A stretch of DNA of 64,000 nucleotides from Ulota crispa (lineage: Eukaryota > Streptophyta > Bryopsida > Orthotrichales > Orthotrichaceae): assembly GCA_963920765.1 (NCBI GenBank), contig OY987245.1:21530727-21594726 (forward strand), in the 5' to 3' direction. The notes below the pieces were generated by a model. It ran no database searches. It was given only the letters and a program-made list of their open reading frames with translations, and had not been told where the DNA came from. Numbering within the stretch: the first letter of the stretch is position 1; the number at the start of each line of letters is the position of its first letter. Position numbers and translations under genes: made by a program. Shown here one piece after another: positions 47,374 through 58,501 of this stretch.

Positions 47374-47891
47374 AACACCATATTAGGTAAATTGGGAAAA
47401 CAGGGGGTCCCAATTTGTACGTATCACCATATTAGGTAAATTGGGAAAAAGGGTATAATTTGGGACTTTCATACTTGCTTACAAAAGTTTGAGGTGATCT
47501 CCTCAATCTCAGCTCCAGTGTTTTTTTTGCACACAATTCTTCACTTGAGAGGAGGGATTTGCGAGGGAAATAATCTTAGTGGCTCAGACTAAATTTGACA
47601 CCTTTGAATCTAGCTTTTTGGGTTTGGGGGGAAAACAATGTGGGTCACCCTTTTTTCCTAATTTATCTAATATGGTGTTACGTTGCTTGAAACCAAAGAA
47701 GTCACCTTAAACTAGATTTGAAGGTACCATATTTAGTCATGAGCCACTAAGATTTTTTCCCTTGCAAATTCCTCCTCTCAAGTGATGGCACGTGTACCCA
47801 AAAAAAATCTAAGCTTGGTTTGAGGTGATCACCTAAAACCTTCAAAAGTCCCAAAAAGTACTCTTTTTCCCAATTTACCAAACATGGTGTT
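47374..47891. mobile_element. MITE of the TTCATTAAATTGGG family with a nested copy
   Basis: Outer ends AACACCATATTAGGTAAATT and inverted AACACCATGTTTGGTAAATT. The body is split by another member of the same family in opposite orientation (47426-47679). Confidence 0.85.
47426..47679. mobile_element. Nested MITE, TSD ACGT
   Basis: Ends ATCACCATATTAGGTAAATT and inverted AACACCATATTAGATAAATT. ACGT flanks it on both sides (47421-47425 region and 47680-47683). It carries the GAGGAGGGATTTG core in reverse orientation relative to its host. Confidence 0.8.
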
Positions 47892-49567
47892 TGGGGTAAT
47901 AAATTGTATATCTAACTAAGGTCTTCATAGCTAATACACCATATTTTTGCAAATTTTGGTCAAATGGAACAAAAATTGCACCACTAGTAAAGGACTCTAA
48001 GACCTTTCTTGCAATACTTGTAAACTTGGATTTGAAACTAAACCCTAAAAAATATGAATTTTTGAAGATACAAAAGTAATAATAGGAGCAGAGTGATAAT
48101 AGGGTAAACTACATGTATATGATTAGAAAATCTAACATTGACTCCTAGTGTAAAGGCCTTGGAACATTTGTCAACTTATCAATTAAAGAGAGGTAGCCAA
48201 GACTCAAACTTGTAAGTTGCAATAGCTTCAAAAAAATCTCATCTCTTGTTGTAAAACATTCCTAGACCCTTAGCTAGAGGTGATCCTTGTCAAACTTGAG
48301 GTCCTGTTAAGCAAGTCCATAATGAAGCCCTCACAACAAGCATCAAACCATAATTAAACCACCATTTTCATTAGCACAAAGCACTTTCTTGAGGAACCAA
48401 TGTACTCTGGTAACTTTTCATTCTTTATTCATCCTAGAAAAGCAAAGTTTGCACTTCAAGAGAAGTGAAATCAATTAGCCATGATTCCATTCAGTTGGAG
48501 CCAAATCATAACTAAATCCACATAGTGCCCACAAGGGAGGCATACTTCTATTTTTTTCTTAAAACTTTCTTCTCTTTATAGTCATGGAAATTGATAAGAA
48601 AAGTAGGCCATTTGTATTTTGCATATACAAACCAAAAATACAAGATTATTAATTGGTAGTTTGATCAACAAAAACTATTCTAATTCTTGAATATCTTTCT
48701 CATTTAGTATAAAGGACTCTTGAAAGAATTGGTAGCTAGTTTGCACCATTTAAACTTCTACTAATCAGTATCTTTTAGATTCCCTATTCTACTCAAGGTG
48801 AGAACTTGGTTAATGACAAGAATAAAAAATATCATGAGTACCAATACAAAATTATTAGGTCTAAACAAATTAGGAGCACAGCTGTAACTTACTCACTTTG
48901 TGAGTAAGCTTATCAGTTGTCCACCTATGGGAAGTTGGAAGCAAACGCATTAGTGACAATGCAAGTTCAAGATAGATTTTTGGTGAGAAGTGAATTTTGG
49001 AACATTGGATGCACTTATGAGAGTATTTTTATGTGGAAAAAAACTGAAATTGTGAGTTGTTCAAGCATCTCTTAAAACGGAATGGCATGAAACATCACAA
49101 AGTACTTGAGTTGGGTATAAACTCAAAAAAATTAGAATAGTCTAATGATACCTACATTCCAATAGAAGCTTCACTAGTGCAGTTGCTTTTATTTGAATTT
49201 TCAAACACATTTTATTTGTTTATAAGATTTGAATAAAGTTCTATACTACGTGTAACTCTTAAAGTTTTTCACTTCAGGTAATTTTGTAAAATCTATCTTT
49301 ATTTACTGCATGCCTTCAAAATATTCTGAAGAGCTGTTATATCAACAGCCCTACAAATGCTAAGGGCAATGAAAACAGGTTGGCCCAATCCTTCAAAATA
49401 CAACAATAGTGGGCCAACAGGACAAAGACTTGTCTGCAGTCATCGGTAAGAGCTGCACTGTATACGATTTGTGAGGAGGTGGGTTTAGAGGCGGCCTGCA
49501 AAGAAGTATCACCGCCCAGCTTGCCCATCACCCGCTAAGGTAGGCGCACCCATACCTGACCATTTAA
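47892..49567. other. No gene seen; one TAAGGTAGG end at 49537
   Basis: AT-rich sequence without recognisable genes. TAAGGTAGGCGCACCCATA at 49537 is a single terminus of the 38979/42910 MITE family with no partner. Confidence 0.45.
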
Positions 49568-50194
49568 CTCCTCAAGGTCCGAGAGGTCCAAAACTGTCCC
49601 TCCTTGTTTGTAATTTGGGATGCCTATATTTTCTTCATTTTTTTAAAAATTCTTGTTGAAATCTTGTTTTAGTATCAAAAATTTGATTTTGAAAATGACT
49701 AATTATGATTTTTCTATTTAAGATTTTGTGCAAGGGTGTCCATTGCAAATCTTCACTTTCTAGTGTTGAGAGCTCTTGGACATAAGCCTAAAGTACACTA
49801 GAACTTGGAGAAACAATCACATTAGAAACTTAACTTAAAAAGTTGTAGAGTAGGTTTTAAGAAGCCATAAATTAATTAGGGTTACACATGTTGTACTCTA
49901 CATACTCATATTTTTTGGGTATCCTCAATTTTAAATTTGAGATGTGAAAAGAGGATTGAAAGACTTCAAATCACTTTCACAATTTTAACACCCTCTTGAT
50001 CAAATGTTATAATCTTTCAATCCATAAGTAATATTGTTGTGTTTTCTTTTCCTATGTGTTCTCTAACATATCTAGTTTGAATTTGTATGATTACAGTTTA
50101 AAAAAAAACTGATGCAACTTATCAAAATGTTGACATTTTGTTCATCCAAGAACAGATTTTGAGATACTTAGGAAAGTGCAAGGGCCTTGAGGGG
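49568..50194. mobile_element. TTAA-flanked element, 627 bp, sub-family B
   Basis: TTAA on both sides (49564-49567, 50195-50198); ends CTCCTCAAGGTCC and inverted CCCCTCAAGGCCC. Body nearly identical to 45422-46066 in the same orientation. Confidence 0.85.
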
Positions 50195-51611
50195 TTAAGG
50201 GTTTGGGGTACCTCAAGGTCTCAAAAAATTCTGGAAAAAAGTTCGTAGGGTTAGCCTTTCAACAAGTTATCATGGAATGTAAATCTTTGCAGAAAAATGT
50301 ATTGTAGATCATTTTATATTGAAGGGAAAAGTTGTAGCTCATAGGATCCCTATTAGCAACTCTAGACTAACCTTGAAGCTGTTTGGATGTGTTCCTATTC
50401 TCGCACTAGATGGTCCCAATCCCAACTATCGCAAAGCAGCTTAGAATTGACATGTGGCAGGATTTGCTTGTGCAAGTAGAGGTCATTGCTCCTTTATGGA
50501 TTCAAAAATGTGTGATAAAATCATCAAAAGTAGGGTGCAGAATTGGGGACCAACTGAGAATGGGTGCCTCTACCTTAAGGGTAACCATTTAAATGTTGGG
50601 AGGTTTGTTGCCTACAAGTGCTCTGAAAACCTATTCATTCTTAGAGCATCTCTTGTCACCTGCTTTGCCAGGCCATGTCAAATGAATTTTCAAGGGGACA
50701 ATGGCGTGTACCTACACAAGGTGGCGGGATGTGGCCTAACACTTGCATGTAGTCTAGAAGGGTTCAAGGTTAGCACTTATGTTAGAACATGCTGCAATGG
50801 TACATCTAATTCAGGAGTCATGCCGTGACAAATCTATAACTTCTACGTGCGTGAATGGTGCGTGCAATGGGCACATGAAAGAGACTTATAAAAAACTAGA
50901 ATTAGACATGGCTATGGCTAATTTTGAAGGCCTTGCGCTTACATATGCACAAATATAGTATTGTTGGAGACTCAAAATTTGCAAGCCATTATCGATTGAC
51001 AACAAATTTGTTTCCAATGCTCATTTCGGAAGTGACTAGAGACGCTCTTAGTTTATACAAACATGGACTTCCGAGCTGTACCCTATTTATCCTCCATTCT
51101 CTTTGTCTCCTCACCTGTTATTATGGAGCAAAAACATATACGTGCCACTCTTCATCCATGTCAAAATGGGATAATGGAAAGAAGTATTTGCATCACTTTT
51201 CCTCGTCTATTGTTGTGGGATGATTTATGTACGGTCGGGTATAGTAATCTTACAAATTTTTTCGTAGTGAAATTTGAGCCAACAGTATTAGCAACTTTAA
51301 GAATCCCAGAACATTTAGTAGCACTAGTAAAGGCTGCCATCCCTTCAAGAGAATGGTGTGGAATATTTCACACCATTCCATTCACTTGGATGAAATGGTG
51401 TGGAATATTCCACACTCTTCTTTAGCTATGGGGACACTTGGCTGAATTTGTCAGAGTTTATGAAAGGGAGGCTTAGTTTAGTGCACACTCGTTGAGGGGG
51501 CCAGACATGTCAAAAAATTTTAAAAAATAATAATAATAATTGTCAAGGTGAAATTTGTGGATGATACCTAAAGAGAGGGAAAGGCAGCCTCTCTTCAGGC
51601 TACTAAATGTT
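50195..51611 (+). other. Unknown frames, possible gene fragment
   Basis: Plus frames at 50454-50828 (124 codons, Cys-rich: GCLYLKGNHLNVGRFVAYKC...) and 51063-51425 lie in a slightly GC-richer patch. The cysteine spacing faintly recalls a sushi module but the match is too weak to name. An AATGGTGTGGAATATT repeat occurs at 51353-51415. No splice pattern was worked out. Confidence 0.25.
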
Positions 51612-52105
51612 ATGTCATATCTTCCTCAAAAATTGTTCAATTTTGAAATTGCAAATTGCACTGGAATCACACAGAAGAGTACTACATGATTTGATAAAAA
51701 AAAAGGAATTTTACAAATAATTAAAAAAAATTGGCTACTTCCTATATTGTGTCTACCATCTAGTACTTCCACCTCTTGCAGAAAGCATAGCTTGAATTGA
51801 TTGGGCATACTTGTAATAAGAGTTTTTAGTTGCTCCATGGATACCTCATCCCATACTCTTTGAATGATGTGTATCATTTCTTGCTTGTTCTTCGACTGTT
51901 GATGGTAGCATAGCTCAATCAAATTCAAGCGGTGATTTTGGCAAGAGGTTGAAGAAAATATATAGGAAGTAGCCCAATTTTTTTATCATTTATAAAATTT
52001 CAGATTTTTTTGTCAAATCATGTAGTACCCTTTAGTGGTATTCCAATACAATTTTTGGTTTAAAAAACGGACAGTTTTTGAGGAAGTTATGGCCTTCGGA
52101 AGGTC
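51612..52105 (-). mobile_element. Tc1/mariner-like element with transposase remnant
   Basis: Inverted ends of about 140 bp: CTTCCTCAAAAATTG on the left against CAGTTTTTGAGGAAG on the right, and GTACTACATGATTTGA against TCAAATCATGTAGTAC, GGCTACTTCCTATAT against ATATAGGAAGTAGCC. Between them a short minus-strand frame encodes a transposase C-terminus (next entry). Confidence 0.75.
51700..51945 (-). pseudogene. Tc1/mariner DDE transposase, C-terminal fragment
   Basis: The minus strand reads QNHRLNLIELCYHQQSKNK, IQRVWDEVSMEQLKTLITSM, PNQFKLCFLQ. This follows the Tc1 family ending: SPDLNPIE with the last catalytic acid (here NLIEL), then the helix I...W..IP.E....L..SMP.R. The first two catalytic Asp regions are absent, so it cannot work alone. 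Confidence 0.75.
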
Positions 52106-52159
52106 TTGAAGTTGACTGAAATTTCACTGCAAAAAATTTGTAAGATTATTGTACCCGAC

Positions 52160-52997
52160 TGTACAGCACCAAGTAGTATAGTTACGTAATGCATGTTTTG
52201 GCATTCCCAACAAGTTTTATTACAAAAAATATAAATGATATCATAATCTCATATTGTTGGTATATGATTCTCATGTAATCCTGATCAACCATAATAAATT
52301 TTGGTTACTAAAAGCAAAAATCCTATTTTTGGTAGATTGTTTTGTGTCAAAATCATGGTTTTACATGAAAGTTGATTAAAAAACATTGTTGATGAAGTTT
52401 TGAGATTGGATTGCTTGGATGTGTTGGAGACCTGTGTGTGCACATCATTTCCTTCTAACAAACTTGAATGCTAGAGTGATCATGACTAGCTTTAGTAAAA
52501 TAGATATTTCATTTTGGTGATTAGATTGTGATATTTGACTCCTACATTATGATTGAGTTTGTACCTTTGAGCATGATGATATGTTTATTTAGCCAAAGTT
52601 TATCAAAAAAATTTGAGATATTTATTTTACTAAATTTGGTCATGATTATGTCAACGTTCAAGTCTCCATTGAAGGAATTTTGAACGATTTGAAGATGCTT
52701 GTTAGAAGGAAAAGATGTGCGCACAAAGGTTGGCATCCATGCAATGAAATCTCAAAAATTCATCACCAATGTTTTTTAATCAACTTTCATGTAAAACCAT
52801 GATTTTGACACAAAGCAATCTACCAAAAATAGGATTTTTGCTTTTAGTAACCAAAATTTAGTATGGTTGATCAAGATTACATGAGAATCATATACCAACA
52901 ATATAAGATTATAGTACCATTTATAATTTTTGTTATACAAACTTGTTGGGAATGCCAAAACATGCATTACATAACTATACTACTTGGTACTATACAC
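52160..52997. mobile_element. Foldback element, ~370-bp arms
   Basis: Left arm about 52160-52512, right arm about 52615-52997, loop about 100 bp. Arms share CACCAAGTAGTATAGTTA at the tip, TGCATGTTTTGGCATTCCCA, TTACATGAAAGTTGATTAAA and TAGTAAAATAGATATTT at the loop. Termini begin GTACAGCACC / GTATAGTACC, as in the 61-kb copy. Confidence 0.85.
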
Positions 52998-54179
52998 TAC
53001 TACGTACAAGCATTTTCTTGAGTGCACCCTTTTCTAGAATCTTTTAGAATTTTTTGTGTTAAGTTGAAGCAACATAGGGTGCCCAAGATTCAAAACACCA
53101 AGCATCCTCCAAGCATGTCCTTTTCCAAAGATTTCTAGAGTTTTTTGGTGGAGGTTGAAACAATAAAGAATGCCCCAAACATAGAACACTAAATGCTCTC
53201 CAACCGTGTGCTAGAAGATCAACAATACATCAAGCACCTCATAGCAAATTATTCAAGAGTAGCATTGTGATGATGGCAACTGATATTTTTGGTCTAAAAA
53301 AGGGACCAAAGTGGTGGTACATCGAGGTTAGATTTTAGACCAATTGTGAGATAATGATGGTGCATCCAGGTGAGATTCTAGACCAATTGTGGGATATTGA
53401 TTTTTAGTAACGTACATCGAGCATAGATTCTACACCATTTAATTTGTGAGATATCTGTTTTCTGTAAAGTTGAATGATGCATTACCCTTACGTATTCAAC
53501 TCACGCAAAGCGTGTGCCTGTGTAGTAGTAGAATATAATCATCTGCACCTCGGCTGTTGATGATAACATCAGTGCCAGTGATACACATGTTGGTACAATA
53601 ACTTAAAACAAGCAGCTACACTACGAGAGGCTTTACCCGTAGCAGTGGCTCAATTCTTGAAAAAAGAATAACTACTCAAACTGGCTCAGTTTTCAAATCA
53701 GAGACCTATTCAAATTTCCTTAAGATAGCTTCTCCCAATGCAGAGCCACAGCATCTATCTCACAAATATTCACTTACAAAGAGGAAACCCAACATTTGGA
53801 CAACTAGTCACATGGGATACCTAGACATGTCGCAAACTCTTTTAGAGTGCTGGTGTTCACAGCACTACATCACAATGAGATGGGTTTCTTATGTCATAGT
53901 GCAAGAATTGGTGACACAACTGCCATCTGGACCGCCCAGAGGGGAGTCACAGTGCAAGATTTCACTTCTAAAGGCACTCCGATGGCGACTTAAAATCTCT
54001 AGTGCAACGGCAACTATTTTGAAGACAAGGTTATAGACTGAAAATTACAATTTGGGAATGAAGGAGAAAAAACCTAGCAATACAGATCGCAAGCTCGGAC
54101 ACGCCCACGCCCTATTTTTGATAACAAACTGAGAGTGAAAGCATTGGATTAAGGTTACACTTCCCGGACTAGACACAGG
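52998..54179. other. No gene seen
   Basis: Sequence between the foldback element and the OTU1 stop codon; it holds the OTU1 3' UTR. A 74-codon plus frame at 53812 has no recognisable domain. Confidence 0.5.
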
Positions 54180-57100
54180 CTAACGGAACTCTTGGAAGTT
54201 GAAATGGCCCGTGGCTTTGGCATGTTCCATTGCCTCCTGCATTATCCTTCCCCCGTTCAGGTGTCGTGGTAAAATTGAAAAAAAGCAGGAGATTGTGATT
54301 CTATTTCAAAATTAGAGCTATCTAACTACAAGAAAAAAGCAGAAGATGGTATTAAATCTCAAAGATTGTAACTGTCCAATTGCAAGCAAAAGCACGATGA
54401 TTTCGTCGAGTTCATGCAAAAGACTTACCGCCTGACCCACCACTCCTTTTTGACACACTCCACACCGTAAAGTGAAGTTCCCGGTATCCGTGAAGTTGCG
54501 TGCCCTAAGTTGCACAAGCAAACAATCAAGTAAAGCGATTTGTTACCATAAATCAGCAGTGAAGCTTAAATGAAGATATGAGGCTGCTTTACGCTTTATG
54601 CCTTTCAGTATTTCAAGAGAAGCCGTTCAGATTCAGGGGAATAGCGTGTGGATACAAAAATGTCGAGAATGCAATACCCCTTCATTTTTTTTCATTATAA
54701 CAACGCCCTGCCGCTCTTTTTTAGGACTTCGCTGGAAGTCCAATAGCAAGTTTTCACACGGATTTTAAAACAAAGAGATACTAGAAGTTACAGCTGCAAT
54801 GAGTTCGTGACGAGGTGCATTACCTGTGAGCTTCTTCGACCACTTTCTCGGCCAACCGCGAAGGAGTGCCGATGTTGCCAAAGTTGTCAACAGAGAAGAT
54901 AGTCTGATCCACTTCTTCCGGTGCATCTGGAAATGGGGCCAGCTGAATCCAAAAAGATGTATCGCTATGAAATATGATCTCAAAAAGCAAATAAAACCAC
55001 CAACAAATAAAAGACACAACAATCAATCTTATCTCAATAAACAAGAAAATTGATAATCAGAAAATACAAGTGAGCTGATGAAGAGATGCAAACTAGTCAC
55101 CTACGACATTAGGAGATGAGGACAATGAGAGGTAAAGGTAGCACTCCAAGAGATGTGAATAGATGAACTTAGGCACCCAGAGATGAAGACTACAAAAGGT
55201 ACAGTACCCAGGTGCGTTATTGTCTTGGTTTGACGATGGAAAATGCTGCTTTTCTTTCAAACAAGAGAATTATATGATCGTAGTTTGAAAAATAAAAGAA
55301 GAATTCAGAAACGAGGTACAACAACTCACAAACCTCATTCCGACTTTGATTTCCTAACACATAATGCGTTGCACTACATGTTTTTCAAAGGTGATCAAAT
55401 CCCTATTCTGTGATATGGAATATTCCTGTTGAACAAGCATATCTTACAATATAGAATAGGAATTTAATTAAAATCAAATTATTTTCAAGTGATCAAATTT
55501 CTAATCTTAAATGCAAAATATAACTGTTGGATTAGCTTCCAACTGACTAAACCATAAATCGACACTCCCTCCAACTCCTGTAAAGATTGAAACCCTGGTG
55601 CAGATGTGTGTTCCTTTAAAAAAAATCAAAAAATTTCAGGTAAACCTCAAGTGGAGAAGCAAACTTACTCCTAGAGCGTCATAATGCAGGCCATCGTATA
55701 TCAACATCACCCGTTCGGTGTAGCCTTTCGCCTAATCATCAACAACTTTTTTTTGCTTAAATCTTTCATAGGCAACCTCAAACCTTTCACTGGTAATTTC
55801 AGAAAATTATAACTATGAATTTCTAAGTTAAGGCTAAGTAGAAGTCTAAACCAAGATGCTTATTACGATGCACCTCTTTACCTGGCCATACACATCACAC
55901 CGCTTGGTTTGGATGTCATAAGCCGCAATTTCGCGACCGTAAAAGTCACTGAGGATCGCAAGTTCAATTGCACCTGGAAAAAGTACAGAAACTAATGGAT
56001 TAATCCCGCAAAGAAAATTTATTTATGGTTTAGAAAAGACCAATTTGATTGATCATACTGTGCACAACATAATGCAAATGGAGATACGTTTATATTACCG
56101 TAGTCACTGAACAAGTTTTACATCTTTTGATAAAAAAGAAATCGAACAGAATCAAAGAAAAGTAAAGTTTCTAAAGAGCCGTTCAAAAAATGCAAAAAAA
56201 AACTATGGCATGCATTTTAGGCATTTGTGGTAATTAGGGTTTAGTGTACCTCACTCCTACTTTTGGAAATGGAAGACACATGGAATGATAAACATCGATC
56301 ACAGTTAAATGATCCATGATAAGCAAAGGTCCCATAAAAGAATAAGATCATCTCAAACAATAATGCCTTGATATATACTTAATAGTCGCGCTTATATAAG
56401 CACAACAGTTCTATGGACAATTCCAAGCTAACATATGGCACTTGATCATGAGCACCACTGCATCAATAGAAAACAAACGTTCAAAGAATTACCTCCCCAC
56501 TTGTCAGGCTTAGAGATCCACTCGACATATTCTTGATTGGGTTTACCCAAAATGGCTTCAGTATACGTAGTTGGATCGTTCATTACAGCAGCTGCAATAA
56601 CCTTCCATAACAACTCCAGCCACACAATTGTCACGTTTTATCCACAAGATTTACCAGTAGGTCACCTCCTTCCTCTTATTTGAAAGCCAAATCCAAACTT
56701 CGTAACATGATGCTTAGTGCCTCCCTCCCTTGCAAAAATTATTTCTCTCCTAGGGTTGCACCAAGTCTTACCTGCCGCAGCTCTTTTGCCTTGAGCTTGT
56801 CCTTGTCCATGACATACCTGACAAAACAAAACATCTAGTTGTTCTCAATCTAAAAATACTCACAAATTTGAATGTAATGGAGTTGTCATTGAACTCGTGT
56901 ATTTTTCGATCCTGTTTCAATAAAAAGAACAGAAACAACCGGAAATAAAACTTTCCAGCACCACCAAATTCACCAATTAATTGAGCTACTCCAAATTTGA
57001 TTCGTATTGTTTATAAAGATAAGGTCAGCACCGCCAAGGATATCTTTCATGAGCACAACCAGTCAGTCTCTTAACAAGTACATCATCGTCATAAAACAAA

Positions 57101-57246
57101 CAAAACGACTGGAAGGAAAACCCTAATTCCTCGTTAAGGAGGCTCTTCCGGAGCAAGAGAAATCAAGGAACTCACCCTACAGCATTGAATAAGCAGCTGT
57201 TATCAGATGGTATAACCCTACGAACAACGACGCTCTCATCAGCCAT
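54180..57246 (-). CDS. OTU1: OTU1-type ubiquitin thioesterase (YOD1/OTU1 family), 8 exons
   Basis: Exons: 57246-57176, 56817-56772, 56601-56493, 55973-55882, 55731-55669, 54942-54824, 54504-54429, 54236-54180; all junctions are GT-AG and the frame stays open for 210 codons. The product has no UBX domain, as in plant OTU1/OTU2. The catalytic block is PSDNSCLFNAVG with Asp15 and Cys18; the His block is YDGLHYDAL with His122. Between them are LRQVIAAAV, KWGGAIELAILSDFYGREIA and DIQTKRCDVYGQ, characteristic of the family. The C-terminus has a C2H2 finger: Cys181, Cys184, His197, His203 (CGVCQKG...HAKATGH), ending FNFQEFR. It hydrolyses ubiquitin chains; the yeast and animal members work with Cdc48/p97 in ER-associated degradation. 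About 210 aa is the usual plant length and all key residues are present, so it looks functional. Confidence 0.96.
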
Positions 57247-58365
57247 AGCCGCTGCGAAAAAAACGATCTGCAGAAAACGTCAAAATCGAGCAAAATGAGC
57301 ATGAACATTTCCTTCACAAAATAAGAATAATGCAATAGAGACGAAGAGCATTTCCAGCTTTCAATTCAACCTGCAAATGTTTTCTTTATACGGATGTCTT
57401 GAGACGCCGAAGATTCATTTTCAGCGATTCGAATATTTTCAAGAATTCGAACATTTGCTCTTCATTTACACTTGTTGTGCCGTAAAGCTACTGATCGCTT
57501 CAAAAATAGCTCCACATGTTCTCTAATATCATAAACTAAGACCAAATCAATACAGATTTTTTTGAAAAAACAGAGGTTGCCGAATCGAAACTGACTTGCT
57601 AATATTTTTCCGACTGGATTCCAATTCCGAATGGCTGATGATTTGCAGAGCTCTGGTCTTAGAGGTAGAGAGACGCGAAATGTGATCCAATGCCACTGAA
57701 GCGGTACTACTGTTGTGACAGGGTAGGATACAAGCACGATCTCAGATGATGCTTTGCGTGCACATGTAAACTTACATGAATAGTTCTGAGCTATGGAAGG
57801 TTATGTGAACTGCGCGATTTAACTTCACCGGCAATTCCGGACCGCTTTGCTGAAAGATCACTCAGTTTCTTTTATTCAAACTCTGTGAGGCTCGTGATGA
57901 CTTGGATTTTCCGAAATCAAGTTCCTAAACATCCTAGAAAAACACTCAAACTGAAGTAAAATTCCAGATCCAAGCAAATGTGTAAGATCTACATCAGAAG
58001 AGTGAGGTATTACGGCGATCATCACACATGTACTTTGAACTGAGCAAGACGTGCACAGAAGAGCCTTGCCATTCTGAGCTCTGAGATCAGTTCGTGAGGT
58101 TCAGATGGCGCCAGCCAGGTCGCAGATTGACGGTGAGAATCGCTTTGGGCCGTGTGGATGAAAATCGTTCATTTTGTTAGACAGAATATGATAGATGATA
58201 ACGAAAAGACACGGCTCTAAGGGTTCTGTTTCCACCATGAGGGGGGAGGAGCAGGCTGGAGCAGGGCATTTTTTTTGGTTCGCCAGATTACAGATGTTGA
58301 CAAGAATAATAAATGGAGGGATTGTCCTGGACTGGTGCAAATCTATTTGTTTTTGTCAGTCTCGC
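57247..58365. other. OTU1 upstream region, no second gene seen
   Basis: Moderately GC-rich 5' flank holding the OTU1 promoter and leader. Frames on the minus strand at 57462-57737 and 58101-58340 have no recognisable domain. Confidence 0.4.
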
Positions 58366-58501
58366 TAAAGTAGACGCATCCATTAGCGAGCGGGTTTGAA
58401 TTCCAACCCCTATGTACTCAGGATATTCATTTCTGCAATGCATATTGTAAGTATATAGGGTTGGAAATCTTAAAAGCTCGCTAATGGGTGCGTGTACCTT
58501 A
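58366..58501. mobile_element. Short MITE, 136 bp, 45-bp inverted ends
   Basis: Ends TAAAGTAGACGCATCCATTA and inverted TAAGGTACACGCACCCATTA, both continuing GCGAGC and a TTCCAACCC stretch. The terminal TAAGGTA with RCGCACCCAT resembles the 38979/42910 family. Confidence 0.8.

Noticed and set aside
50454-50828. Possible sushi (CCP) domain
   Set aside because: Cysteine order is suggestive but the Trp, Pro and Gly pattern does not fit well enough to name.
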